A stretch of DNA of 64,000 nucleotides from Quercus robur (Eukaryota; Streptophyta; Magnoliopsida; Fagales; Fagaceae): the NCBI RefSeq assembly GCF_932294415.1, contig NC_065544.1:30553710-30617709 (forward strand), given 5' to 3'. The stretch's first letter is position 1, and each line of letters begins with the position of its first letter. Position numbers and translations under genes: made by a program. Positions 34,664 to 45,870 of the stretch are shown piece after piece. Below the pieces are notes generated by a model. It ran no database searches, was not told where the DNA came from, and saw only the letters and a program-made list of their open reading frames with translations.

Positions 34664-34822
34664 TTTTTCTTAGAGAGAGAATTTCAACCTATGACGTCTG
34701 CTTTTGATGATAGCTCTTTTATCATCAGACTAAGACATCAATCGGTTTTTTGTTGTAGATGGGGATTGAACCCTCTATTCAACTATTAGAGACTTTACCA
34801 GTTGAGCTAACTGAAACCCACA
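34664..34822 (-). repeat. Dimeric tRNA-derived SINE
   Basis: On the minus strand the head reads TTAGCTCAACTGGTAAAG (A box) followed by GGGTTCAATCCCCATC (B box). Immediately downstream comes a second tRNA-like unit, TTAGTCTGATGATAAAAGAG then CATAGGTTGAAATTCTC. The minus-strand 3' end is A-rich (AAGAAAAAAAGAAG). No cloverleaf of a functional tRNA is preserved. Confidence 0.65.
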
Positions 34823-34876
34823 TTGCACTATTTAAAAAAAAAAAAAAATTGGACACTAATATTGAGTTTAGCATTA

Positions 34877-35455
34877 AGGCTTTGTTTGGGAGTTCATAAG
34901 GGAATGAAATAGAATGATCATAAGGGAATGAAAAATAATGGAATGGAATAGAATGTATTTAAGTAAGGGAAACAAATGGAAAAGAATGGAATGGAATGTA
35001 ATTAAGTAACCTTGTTTGGATGTTTTAAAATAAAGGAATGGAAAGGAATAGAAAGGAATGAAAATGAATGGAATGTAAGTAATTTTGTTTGGGAGCAACA
35101 TGGAGGGAATGAAATGGAATTATTTTACGACAATATTACTATTAAACCCCTATTTTAAAATAAAGAGTTGAATATATAGGGGTATTTTGGGAGTTTTAGT
35201 AAAAAAATCATTAAATCTAATTTCATTCCCTCCCATTCCTCCCAATTTCGAGAGAAATGAAAATTTGAGGTTTTAAGGGAATAGAGAGGAATGAGTGTTT
35301 CCTCCTACTTATTCTATTCCCTTCCACTTAGACTCTCAAACAAAAGAATGAGCTTTCCATTCCCTCCATTAAAACTCTCAAATAAGGGAAGGGAAGAATA
35401 TTCTAAAATTATTCTTTTCATTCCTTTCCATTTCATTTCATTTCCTCCTTCAACA
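34877..35455. mobile_element. GAATG/CATTCC-rich MITE-like element
   Basis: It begins GGCTTTGTTTGGGAGTTCAT. The left part is dense in GGAATGGAATG motifs and the right part in their inverse (CATTCCTTTCCATTTC), giving a large imperfect inverted repeat. GTTTGGGAG recurs at 35087 and, inverted (ACTCTCAAACAAAAG), at 35331, suggesting nested or duplicated copies. Ends are approximate. Confidence 0.5.
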
Positions 35456-35621
35456 ACATTGCACGAACACATAGTATATACGATACGGCTCCTATGTCTT
35501 TCATTTGGTTTAAATTAAAAAAAAAATTTGTAAATAAAAATGAAAAAATAACCTAAATAAATGTAAGTACGGTTATATTAATAATTTGAATGAAAGTTTT
35601 GAGAGTAAAAAGCAACTATGG

Positions 35622-36370
35622 GTCCGTTTAGATACAAGTTATTTTTGCTGAAAACTGAAAACACTGTAGCAAAATAATTTTTAAGGGTACGTTTGGTACA
35701 CTGAATGAGAATTACAACATAAATTGTAATCTTTATTACTAATAATAAAGTGTGTTGTAATGTAATAACTAAACTTATTCATTAGTTTGGTTGTGAATTA
35801 TAACATTATAATGGAATTTAACATTTATTTTAGGAAATATCTTACTCATACAATTATATCTCCTTAAAAATTGTTATTTTTAAATTTAAGAGAGATATGT
35901 GTTATTTTTATGATTTTTTATTTTTATAATTGTTAGATGTATATGGAAAGTTTGCTTATTTGGAAATATATTAAGTTTTGAAATTATTGTACTTACTAAG
36001 GAATAGCTAATACAATCTTTTAAAGAGGAATAACTATTCCTTATTTTGAAGAATAGCTATTCATAAGAAATGACTACTCCTTGTAATAAAAACATAACCA
36101 AACTAAAGAATAACTAAACCATAAGAATAATTATTATATCACAACGCCTATTACAGCCTACCAAACCGTGGGACCCATTTTTAATGAAAAAGTGATTGAA
36201 AAGTGAAGTTTGTAGGACCCATGAACAGTGCACGGGTGCACTGTTCACGGGAGAATAGTCAAAAGTTGCAGCTTGAAAAAAAAAAAAGAAAAAAAAAAGA
36301 AAAGAAAAAAGAAGTAGAAGAAAGAAACGTGATGTAAAATGCAGACACGCAAATAAGTCGGATCCAAACA
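35622..36370. mobile_element. hAT-like MITE interrupted by a second MITE
   Basis: Termini are GGGTCCGTTTAGATACAAG and GGATCCAAACACTCAC. The internal order CTGAAAACTGAAAACACTGT, CAAAATAATTTTTA, ACCCATTTTTAATGAAAAAG, GTGCACGGGTGCACTGTTCA, CGTGATGTAAAATGCAGACA matches, in reverse, the continuous copy at 44201-44472. About 480 bp (35683-36166) is extra here. Confidence 0.8.
35683..36166. mobile_element. Nested hAT-like MITE
   Basis: This block starts AGGGTACGTTTGGTACACTG and ends GCCTACCAAACCGTGGG, i.e. inverted GGTACGTTTGGT-type termini. It lies exactly where the sister element at 44201-44472 is continuous, so that copy serves as the empty site. No coding sequence is seen. Confidence 0.72.
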
Positions 36371-36900
36371 CTCACTATATATGTTAAGTTATTTCTTTTT
36401 ATTATATTCTAATTTAGTTGCGTACTTATATTATTTAAATAGAATTTTATAAGGAAAATTAATCAAGCATTAAAATATTTACTATATGTATTTTCAATTT
36501 TTATTTGTGTTTCCAAGAAAAATAAAACATGTTAATGAAGCGTTTCATATATTTTTTCATTTACTTAGCAAACCAAAAAAAAAAAAAAGATATTATTTCA
36601 TTGTTTTATATTATAAATTCTAATATAATTTTTTTTAATTGAAATTTAACACAGATATGTAGATACATTATGATGATGCATAAAATTTTCAGTGAGTTGA
36701 TTGTCCACACAGGCGCCAATGGATATACTAAAGAACAAAAAGAGAGAGAACCTATAGAGAGCACCAATTGGGTGCTGGACAAAGACCCTCTGAAGATTAA
36801 GTCAGTAATAGAAGAATCTCCAAGAACTCAAGAGTGCAAAAGTTAGGGAGAATTCACGTACCTTAAGAAGGTTAAGGTTTGTAGCTTATATAGTACCAGA
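36371..36900. other. Intergenic, nothing recognised
   Basis: AT-rich. CACAGGCGCCAATGG and GCACCAATTGGGTGCTGGAC near 36710-36780 look like the edge of a repeated element that continues into the duplication at 36901. Confidence 0.35.
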
Positions 36901-37557
36901 GAGCTGACCTGAATCCCTTGATATAGTTGGGGGGGGGGGGGGGGTGGGGATTTCCTTATAGAGATAAAGGTCCCAAGATCTTAGGGCTTCTCTTCCCATA
37001 CAGGGAAGATTTGATTGTGTGGTAGGATCTTTGGTCGTGGTGTGCAAGTTATTTCCATGTAGAGGCATATGAGTGGACTCCACGCAAATCCTACGTGAAG
37101 TCTTGGAGCTTTGGATCGTCAGGAAGGGGATTGGGTTGGCGGCCTACCTAACCCGACGAGCCCTAGGATTGGTGGTCCCCTAGGATTGGTCATAGGTACA
37201 AAACCAATGATCAAGTGAGACTCGTCGGTGACTTATAGAGAGCTGACCTGAATCCCTTGATATAGTGGAGGGGGGGGGGGGGGGGGGATTTCCTTATAGA
37301 GATAAAGGTCCCAAGATCTTAGGGCTTCTCTTCCCATACAAGGAAGATTTGATTGTGCGGTAGGATCTTTGGTCGTGGTGTGCAAGTTATTTCCATGTAG
37401 AGGCATATGAGTGGACTCCACGCAAATCCTACATGAAGTCTTGGAGCTTTGGATCGTCAGGAAGGGGATTGGGTTGGTGGCCTACCTAACCCGACGAGCC
37501 CTAGGATTTGTCATAGGTACAAAACCGATGATCAAGTGAGACTCGTCGGTGACTTAT
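36901..37557. repeat. 339-bp tandem duplication with long G runs
   Basis: Copy 1 (36901-37239) and copy 2 (37240-37557) begin GAGCTGACCTGAATCCCTTG and end GAGACTCGTCGGTGACTTAT. They are nearly identical apart from an extra CCTAGGATTGGTGGTCC-type duplication in copy 1 and the length of an uninterrupted G run (about 36929-36943 and 37270-37287). Minus-strand ORFs of 62-65 codons in each copy are by-products. Confidence 0.88.
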
Positions 37558-38408
37558 GTCAATTGATCAAAAATATCCTCATCACATTATATATGCTTAT
37601 ACGATTTTTTTAAAGAAGAGCTTATAAGATCTAATCATTCAAACTATAGAAATATATAATTTTGATAGATCAGCCATATTCAAGATTTTTTTTTTTTTTT
37701 TTTGAGAATACTAAATGTTCTTAACACACACACATGGGGAAAGGGAGAAGGTCTTAAATAAACTTACAGTGATGTATATCCAAAAGGGTCTAATTCTTGA
37801 ATATACAACATATGTTTTAAATCTCTTTAACTCACACTCAAGATTATAATAAAGATATAGAATGCTTCTGTTTTAACACATACATAGTAAAACGTGAAAT
37901 TAAAAATATTAATTCTGATAATTTCATTGTCATATATAATGACAAACCTTAACGAAATAAATAAATTATATAGTTAATAAGAGTATTAAAGTTAAGTTAA
38001 ACAAAAATGTTTTTGTTAGTATGATAATAAAAACATTTTATACGTGTATTATACATTAAATTATAGAAAACATGTATTTTTAGAGTATTTAATTTTTTTT
38101 GTTTAGTGATGATAGTTATTTTTTTAAGAAAAATACATACATATTAATTTACGTTTGTAATCTACATTTATAATATGTATATTTACCAGCTATGGCACCG
38201 AATATGATATGTGTATATTTTTCATACAATATATATATTGATTTTTTTAAAAGGATATTATTGATTTTCATATCAACTTATAACTGATATTTGTTTATTT
38301 AAATTGTCAACTTAATAATATTATAATAATAAAATTTACAAAAAAATTCGTCGTTTATAAACTTATCGTAAACCTAACGAGTATAGCTAAGATATGTTGT
38401 TTGCAATA
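37558..38408. other. Intergenic, nothing recognised
   Basis: Very AT-rich (T run at 37687-37703; TATAATA-rich 37900-38400). No gene is visible. Confidence 0.45.
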
Positions 38409-38640
38409 ACACCTAAAGCCCTTTTAAGTAGCCTGTTGATAGTGACAGTTATTATGGTGCTTGATATATGTGATTCAAACTCAACTTCTCAATAGTCAAT
38501 TCCTTATCATCTATTTTTATGTATATAAACACCTAAAGCCCCTTAAGTAGCCTATTAATAGGTGACAATGACGACTATTATGATGCCTAGTATATGTGAT
38601 TCAAATTCCACCTCTCCATTCCTATCAATATCATCTACTA
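38409..38640. repeat. ~120-bp direct repeat, two copies
   Basis: AACACCTAAAGCCC followed by AAGTAGCCT and ATATGTGATTCAAA occurs at 38409 and again at 38528. The copies are about 85% alike by eye. Confidence 0.7.
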
Positions 38641-39076
38641 ATTTAATAAAATATAAAAAGAGGTAAATGAAATCAGAATTTACGCTCAAAACTTTCTGTA
38701 AAGATAGTTTTCCATTCCAGTATTTGGTAGTATAAAAAAAATTAAGTTAAAGGAAAACTATCTTTGGTCAATAGAAAAAATATGACTTATTTTTAGAGAT
38801 TGTTTTTCACTAAATTTTTTTGAAAAACAACCTTATCTCACAACAAACTAAATAAGGGAAGTTAGAATATTATTTTTCAACTCATTTAAGGTAATTACCA
38901 AACATAAAAAAATAAAATAATTTTATGAAAAATACTTTTTAAAAAATAACTCATTTTCTAAAAAATATTTTTGCCTAAACAAACAGTGTGATAGCAGAAA
39001 GTCAGAAATGAAGGGCGAGGGGCAAGCTTGAGATTATCTCAATTACAATGCCCATTGTTAATCTTAATCATCTCAG
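38641..39076. other. Intergenic, possible MITE
   Basis: GATAGTTTTCCATTCCAG near 38705 and GGAAAACTATCTTTGG near 38752 are an inverted pair; the surrounding 300 bp has a similar style of AAAACA/TTTTTC motifs. The promoter of the next gene starts at about 39000. Confidence 0.35.
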
Positions 39077-39080
39077 TGCA

Positions 39081-39087
39081 TATAAAC
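39081..39087 (+). promoter_or_regulatory. TATA box of the small basic protein gene
   Basis: TATAAAC in the context GTGCATATAAACAGC, about 235 bp upstream of the ATG. A short upstream ORF (ATGCAACCATTGTAG, 39237-39251) lies in the leader and could reduce translation. No transcript data. Confidence 0.45.
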
Positions 39088-39317
39088 AGCAATAGGGCTT
39101 GACCACTTCACACATAGAAAAGAGTCATAAAACTAACACAAAACACATTCATTCACACAAAAACCAAAGCGAGCCGAAGGCAAAGCAATAGCTCTCGCAG
39201 CACTCATTGCTGACTGTTGTGGCCAAACACTACAAAATGCAACCATTGTAGAGAGAAACTAATAATTAATTCTTCACTTCCCTTTCCAGATCCCAAATCA
39301 AATCTGAGAAATATTTG

Positions 39318-39515
39318 ATGATGGCAAACCAATTGGAGAGCTTGGTACAGTCGATAAAATCGAAGGTTCGAGCTCTGAAGAAGAAAAAGAAGCCATACGT
39401 GAAGATGGACAAGAGCTCGAGTGTCAAGGTCGAGATCCGTAGCAGGAAGGCTCGAAAGCTCATCGACAAGACACTCAAGGTTGCTGATCAACCTGGGAAG
39501 CGTAGCCTTTCTTAA
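39318..39515 (+). CDS. Small basic plant protein, 65 residues
   Basis: The frame starts at the ATG at 39318 (ATGATGGCA) and gives 65 residues, very rich in Lys, Arg and Ser. It has the segments LVQSIKSKVRALKKKKKPYV (9-28) and KMDKSSSVKVEIRSRKARKL (29-48), then IDKTLKVADQPGKR. I recall small uncharacterised plant proteins with this KMDKSSSVKVEIRSRKARKLIDKTL-like core, but do not know a function. No signal peptide or membrane segment is seen. A TATA box lies upstream and a plausible 3' UTR follows. This non-repetitive, lysine-dense frame stands out from the AT-rich surroundings, which argues for a real gene. Confidence 0.68.
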   Translation: MMANQLESLVQSIKSKVRALKKKKKPYVKMDKSSSVKVEIRSRKARKLIDKTLKVADQPGKRSLS

Positions 39516-40033
39516 TATTCATACCTTTGTATATGTGTTTTGAGTTTAAACTATACATAGTAATTTGCATGTTGTCTTGCTCTGTTTTTGTGGGTTTTAT
39601 CTTTGTTTCGTGAGTGGTGGTCTTGTTGTGCCTACCGATTCCGTGTTTTTGTTTTTGTTTTTAAGGTTTCGAAACCTTTGGAGAAGAAAACGACACAAGG
39701 GTTTGAAACCATTTTGGAACCGTTTCGGATTGGCTTATATATAAGAAACAAGGATTTCTTCCTGATTATATATATCTGATGCTCTTTTATTTTTATTTTT
39801 TTTATTTTTTTAACTAGGAGGTATGTTGGAGATCATGCGTTTGGTGTCTACATTTATAGAATAGTTTATTAAGAATTACCTTTTTTTTTTTTTTTTTTAA
39901 GAAAAAAGAATTAGTACTGAATTACTCCATTTTTATTTATTTATTTAATCCTTCCTACTTAATTGAACAAGAAGAATTAAGCCATGATCTTTGTTACTCA
40001 ATTGTCACCTCCTCAACATCATGGGCTCAAATA

Positions 40034-40073
<40 letters not shown>

Positions 40074-40825
40074 TATCAGATTATCAAGTAAGGACAACAA
40101 TATGAATTAGGTATGAAAATAATATCTCTCTCTTTAAGTTTTTGTTAATTTTTCCCAAAAACTATTTTGATCTTTTAAGTTTGAAATTGAAGTTGGTTAT
40201 TTTAATCCAAAAATTTTGCCAAAAAAAAAAAAAAAAAACTTAAAACTCCTAATTTAATGGAATAAAATGATTTTTAGTTATTCTAATAAATCTTAGTTTT
40301 TTTTTTTTTTTTTCATCTCTATCCCAAACAGAGGATGGAATACCTATAATTCAACCTGCATATATATCTTCATTAATTGTAATCCCTAGTAAGAACGGGA
40401 ACCAAAAGATGATCACTTTATTCATAAAAATATTTTCTAATCAAAATCCAACCCGGTGTAGTCGGCCCCATATATGATTTATGTGATATATGGAGTAGAA
40501 AGATTTGTCCTTCTTTACCTTTTTTAATTTTTAATTTAAAATTTTAATTTTCTTTCCTGAATTGTTATACTTTGGTCGTTGTAATATTTATGGTTGATTG
40601 ATAAATGCCAATGCCCCCGCAGTCCACTGGACCGTTGCAATAGTGGTTGGGTCAACGTTTGCATGTGTTGCGTAACCGATGAATCACACGTGTTGATAGA
40701 CCAGCCAATGGGAGACTTTATTTGTTATTTCCTAGAGACAGTACTCGTTTAATTAAAAAATTATTTACCTAAAAAAAAAAATTTTGACTAATGTACTGAC
40801 AGCACTGTATCAAACACTGTCTTTG
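39516..40825. other. 3' UTR then intergenic with SINE-like and homopolymer tracts
   Basis: The first ~270 bp are probably the 3' UTR. At 39982-40030 GATCTTTGTTACTCAATTG and GGGCTCAAATACC resemble the A and B boxes of a tRNA-derived SINE, followed by a T run of about 34 (40037-40070). Nothing is recognised from 40080 to 40825 beyond A and T runs. Confidence 0.45.
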
Positions 40826-41390
40826 GTTGAGGGATAATAAAGATGAAGGAAAACAAAGAGAGAAAAATAGAGTGAAAAACAGTGTTTTTCATTGTTTAGC
40901 AAAAAAAAAAATGTTGAGCATGAAAAATCTGGGAGAAAATTTTCTTTCTCGGACCCACAATTTACATCCTCCCAAATCAAGAGGAAAATTGTGGAGAGAA
41001 AAGTGCTCTCATCGTGAAATTACACAAATGCCCTCTCCCACTTACCCTCTTCACAAACACAATGGTTATTCTGGAATCAAGTAAAAAAAACAGAGAGCGA
41101 GAGCTAGAGAAAAAAAAAAAAAAAAAGAGAGAATGAGAGCACTAGTTGGAACATTCTTGAATGAGGGAGAAAAAGAAAGAAAAGAAAGGGGAGATAAAGA
41201 GATAAGGACAAACGTGTATGGAGGAAGAAAAAAAAAAAAAACAGAGAGCGAGAGTTGGAGAAAAAAAAGAGAGAATGAGAGCACTTCTTGAATGAGGGAG
41301 AAAAAGAAAGAAAAGAAGGGGGGATAAAGAGATAAGGACAAACGTGTATGGAGAGAAAAAAAAAAAGTATAGATGAAATGAAATGAGAGA
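40826..41390. repeat. Purine-rich block with a ~125-bp tandem duplication
   Basis: CAGAGAGCGAGAG followed by A run, GAGAATGAGAGCACT, TTCTTGAATGAGGGAG and GATAAGGACAAACGTGTATG occurs at 41089-41222 and again at 41242-41357. The low-complexity minus-strand ORF at 41066-41341 (Phe/Ser/Leu) reads through it and is not a gene. TGTTTGGTTGAGGGATAATA-like sequence near 40822 may mark the left end of a MITE. Confidence 0.6.
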
Positions 41391-41886
41391 AAGGAGAAAT
41401 AATATAAAGAATAAAAATTCTAATTGAGAAATATTACCACAATATTTTCACAATATTTTTACAATAAATTTTAAGTAACAGATTGTTATTAATTAATATT
41501 GGTGAATAAAAAAATAATTTCAATGGTGGGTCCGCTTAAGGGTTCCTTTTTTAAAATGGTCATATTTTTTTAATATTTCAAAACGTAACATTGAATCCAA
41601 ATAAAATAAAATAAATAAATAAAAAGAGAGAGAGATATGGAGAGTATAAAGTATTTATTTAATCATGAAAAAAAAAAAATCAAATTTGTTCGGGTTTTTT
41701 ACTTCTTGGGTTACTTACCTAAAACAAAATATCTAGGGTAATTTTGATTGATGTAAAGGTTGGGTCTAATACACATGTGCTCTATATCTTGAAATATGAA
41801 TACATGACAATTATTTAATGTGTGTCTAAATCTTAACAAGTCCAGTGCACAGAATTGTAGACTCAAGCTGGTTCCATTTAAGTGAG

Positions 41887-42113
41887 ACTTTAAGAGTTTG
41901 TTTGAGAACAACTTATTTAGTTGAAATGGAAAACTTTCATTGAAAGAAAACTTTTATTGAAAGTACTGTAGATAAAACTAAAAATTAGCTAAAATAGTAC
42001 AATGAGACTTATAAACAATATCAAAAAATACAATGAAACTCATGAATAGTAGCAAAAATAAGCTAAATAGTAAAAAAAATGTATTTTTTAGCCAATATCA
42101 AACACAACCTAAG
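41887..42113. mobile_element. Small hAT-like MITE
   Basis: Termini AGAGTTTGTTTGAGAACAAC and AATATCAAACACAACCTAAG, about 227 bp, with internal inverted motifs (TAGCTAAAATAGTACAATGA / AAATAAGCTAAATAGT). No coding sequence. Confidence 0.55.
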
Positions 42114-43048
42114 AGGAAAGTAGGGATACAAGTGTATGATATTATGTGTATTGGAACGTAGTGTCCCAGTTACACTTACATCTGAGCCGTTAAAGTTGAT
42201 GATCGGGTGGGGTGGGGAGGGTTGCACCGACAAGCAAATTCAGACCGGAGGGGCATGGCTGCACCTTAAATTGGTAAAATTGTTTAGTATGAATAATTTT
42301 CCATCCCTCTAACATTATTGCAGATTTTATTAATAGTCAAAATGAGACATATTTTAAATTAATTTCCTTTTATTCCCTTACCATTGCTAAATCTAAAATC
42401 TAGATAATGATATTACCAAAAAAAAAAAAACAAACTGTATAGATTTTTAAATGGAGAGGGACTACTTCATAATAACTATTTTTTTTAATAAAAAAAATAT
42501 AAATATACAGAATATTATCTATTTTATAATCATGTATATTTAATTTGATAAAAGATTAAATTTATGAATGTATATTTAATAATGATATTGATTTTCTTTA
42601 TTTCAAATTATAATAAGGCAAAAAAAAAAAAGAATCACAACTGTCAAACTATCATTGTTATAAAGATTGGATGGCATAAAATAAGAAGACAACCATTTGA
42701 TAGGGACTATTAGTTACGAAGTCATAGTTGGGCACCTCTAGTGGTGGAGAATTACTCCTTAAGAAGAAGGAAATCGTTGGAAGCTAGAGACGTTTTCACA
42801 TGTACTCTCATATAATGAGGATTGAAGCAAAATAATCAACTAAATGAATTGTTAGAAGTTAGAACTTGGAACCTAACATTTTATTGTCTTATTGAAGAAG
42901 CAAATAAATTACGTTTCTAATTTCAAAATGGAACTGTGAATTGTGATGTCGGCTCTTTGCTCAATGGGCAAAGAATTTTCGGCAGTGTGAACACTTTCAT
43001 TTTCCTTGTAGTATTGACATGTATGAATTCTTTTCTTGTCAGTTTCTC

Positions 43049-43083
<35 letters not shown>

Positions 43084-43966
43084 CAACTTATGAATTCTAA
43101 TTTATGTCGGATGTGTACTTTTCAACATTTGTAAGGAAAGATTGACCAGTTGAATTTGCCTGATTTTTTTATTTTGAGAACAATATGAACGGAATCTCAA
43201 GATGTTCATAGCACTAGAATCTTGTGGAATGCGCCAATTGCTCTCAATCTACTTGATTAGCGTACGCGGTATATATTACTATAAAAAAAATCTATAAATT
43301 TTTTTGAAGCATATATATCTTTTTTATTTTTTATTTTTGAATTTTTTTTTTTATAGAAAAGCATATATATATATATATATTTATATATATCTTAATAGAC
43401 ATCGCTTATGTCCAGTATATTAGTGTGCTAGACACATTAAAATATGGATATACATTCGCATCCTAATGTATCCAGTGTAACTGATGCACTGGACAGAATC
43501 TTAAGTCTATTTTAATTAATTAGAGTCTCATGCAAGATTATTTTCTTAATATATATTATATGAATATGCAGTAAAATTTATGCTAACTATAATATTACTA
43601 CTGTTGCTCATTTATCTAGCAGAAGAAGCAATTAATTAAGTAATATTTCAGTAAAAGAATCATTCTTCCAATGTATAGTAGATTTTCTAACAGCAAAACC
43701 CACTTTTTCATAGAGTAGTGTGGTGCTTAATTAGGGGAAATAACTCTTGCTTAAACCTGTTATTGTTCATTATAAAAAGTATACTGATCACCATGTTAAT
43801 TAAATTGATAATTTGGCTATTGACATTTCTTCTATCTTTTTATATAATAAGATTTTTCTATCATTCCATATGGATTAAGAATTAGAAACGAGTGGCATAT
43901 ATTCTCCATGCCTTAAAAGTCAATTGTCATAAATATAGAGTATAGACTATGACTGGCTACTTAGAA
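42114..43966. other. Intergenic, nothing recognised
   Basis: AT-rich with an A run of about 34 at 43049-43081. A G/C-rich spot (GGTGGGGTGGGGAGGG, about 42207-42222) could form a G-quadruplex. No gene or element boundary is clear. Confidence 0.4.
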
Positions 43967-44114
43967 GTTGAAGCTAGCGTATTTGATCATTTATTAGAAC
44001 TTAGAAGCAATATTGCATAGTTGAAGCTAGCGTATTTGATCATTTATTAGAACTTAGAAGCAATGCATAGTTGAAGCTAGCGTATTTGATCATTTATTAG
44101 AACTTAGAAGCAAT
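43967..44114. repeat. Three tandem copies of a ~50-bp unit
   Basis: GTTGAAGCTAGCGTATTTGA followed by TCATTTATTAGAACTTAGAAG starts at 43967, 44020 and 44070. The copies are identical except for the linker (CAATATTGCATA versus CAATGCATA), indicating recent amplification. Confidence 0.92.
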
Positions 44115-44200
44115 GACTTCCCATAACAATAAAAATTAAGTTGAATACCGACAATTATAATAATAAGTCAAGGGTCATTCTATGGTATTACATTTAGTGA

Positions 44201-44472
44201 GTGTTTGGATCCGACTTATTTGCACGTCTGCATTTTACATCACGTTTCGTTCTTTTTTTTTTTTTTTTTTTTTCTTTTTTTCAAGCCTCAACTTTTGACT
44301 ATTCTCCCGTGAATAGTGCACCCGTACACTGTTCACAAGTCCCACAAACTTTATTTTTCAATCACTTTTTCATTAAAAATGGGTCCTACGGCACTATTTA
44401 TACATTTAAAAATTATTTTATTACAATGTTTTTCAGTTTTCAGTAAAAATAAGTTGTATCTAAATGGAGCCT
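44201..44472. mobile_element. hAT-like MITE, uninterrupted copy
   Basis: Inverted copy of the element at 35622-36370, without the nested insertion. It starts GTGTTTGGATCCGACTTATT and ends TTGTATCTAAATGGAGCC. It retains GTGCACCCGTACACTGTTCA and GGGTCCTACGGCACTATTTA, where the other copy is broken. Confidence 0.78.
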
Positions 44473-45396
44473 TATTTTGGAGGTACGGTACCCACTTAAA
44501 TCTGAACCATCCATTCTAATGCTTTTAATCTTGACCATTTAAATAATTTTAGTGGGTTACCATTTACCGATAGAATAGGTTAGGGTATAAGTACACAAAA
44601 AAAAAAAAAAAAAAAACCTCTGCTCCTTTTCGCCGATCTTCACCACGTTTGCCCCCAACTTTCAGGTAACCATTTTTCATCATTTTTCCTGAATTTTATC
44701 CAATAGGTTTGTGCTTTTGAATGGTGGGTTTAACCATTTTTTTTTTCTCTATTATTTATGTTGGGCCTATTTGAGAGATTGTCTTTCATCTAGGAATTTT
44801 GGAGCAGTAACATTGGGAAAGTTGTGAAATTTGAACTGAAATTTCCTATTTGGCAGATTCGAATTGAAAATTTAACCATTTTCTTTGATTTCCCCCCAAT
44901 TGTAACCCATGTGAAATTTGCCCACGAAAATATCCTTTAGCAAATGTATAATGTGAAACTGATGGAGATTTTGATTTTGGTTTTAGTTCTTGACAATGGA
45001 TACCTTTGATTCCTAACATTACAACTACCTTATCCAAACATAAAAGGGGAATCTGAATATGAAATCAAGAATTTTTTCTTTATAAGTTGGATACAAAAAC
45101 AAATATACAATTTGATAAACTTTGACTAAAATTACTAACACTTATTTTATTTTTAAATGTTACCAAATCCTTATTGAGATGTATCAAAGCTACTATTCAA
45201 CTGTTGAGGCTTTTTTTCTTTGTCTTTTTGGTTGATGAGCTTGATTGTTCTCCTTGTTTGTAGCTAGGATTTTGTGTTTCTCAATATGTTGAACCATATA
45301 TAGTAATACTATTGGATTATAAACCTCACTGGATATCTTTTTTTTTTTTCCCGACAGGTGGTAGTTCTTTCTATTATGTTATCAAAAAGCTTATTG
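44473..45396. other. Possible 5' leader and intron of the disrupted transporter locus
   Basis: At 44620-44664 CTCCTTTTCGCCGATCTTC to CCCAACTTTCAG|GTAACC looks like a noncoding first exon with a splice donor. TTTCCCGACAG|GTGG at about 45349-45358 looks like an acceptor. The copia element is inserted 38 bp later. I infer that this could be the leader of the transporter pseudogene at 50527, but the coding N-terminus is missing and the link is weak. Confidence 0.3.
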
Positions 45397-45778
45397 TGTA
45401 GGGAATTTCACCGAATTCCCAACTTGTGAGAAACAAAAAAAATAGAGAAAACACACGCCAAAGAAAAAACAATCACATGCACGAGACAATATTTATGTGG
45501 TTCGGCAATTTGCCAACGTCCACGGAGTTGCAGGGATTTCACTATTATCAGGGAAGAATACAGAGTACAAAATTACGGCTACAATATTTTCTCTCTATAT
45601 AAAACACGGCAACACAACCTCCTTAAAACCCTAATCACCAAAGTCGGTTTCTACATATACATATACATAAAACCCTAAGCCTCAGTAAATCTCCCATTAA
45701 AAAACCACACAATATTATTCAGGTCCGGTCGGGTCATTGAATTGGATCAAACAAAACTAGGCTCCACAAAGCCCAACA
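45397..45778 (-). repeat. 3' LTR of the copia element
   Basis: 382 bp, TG...CA bounded (plus strand TGTAGGGAATTTC ... AAGCCCAACA). On the plus strand CTCTATATAAAACACGG is shared with the other LTR. Confidence 0.92.
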
Positions 45779-45870
45779 AATCTCCCACTTGGAGACTAGT
45801 TCAATCACCAACATCAAACCGCTATCCTCCAAGAACCAATCCCTCATCCCTGCAACTCATCCTCCTGTCC

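Noticed and set aside
34745..34822. Functional tRNA gene on the minus strand
   Set aside because: A and B boxes are present but no acceptor stem or proper anticodon arm can be formed; a second tRNA-like unit follows, as in a SINE.
36886..37421. Pair of similar minus-strand ORFs (62-65 codons)
   Set aside because: They are similar only because the 339-bp segment is duplicated; they include the G run as a poly-Pro stretch and match no family.
41066..41341. 91-codon minus-strand ORF
   Set aside because: Low-complexity Phe/Ser/Leu sequence from purine-rich duplicated DNA.
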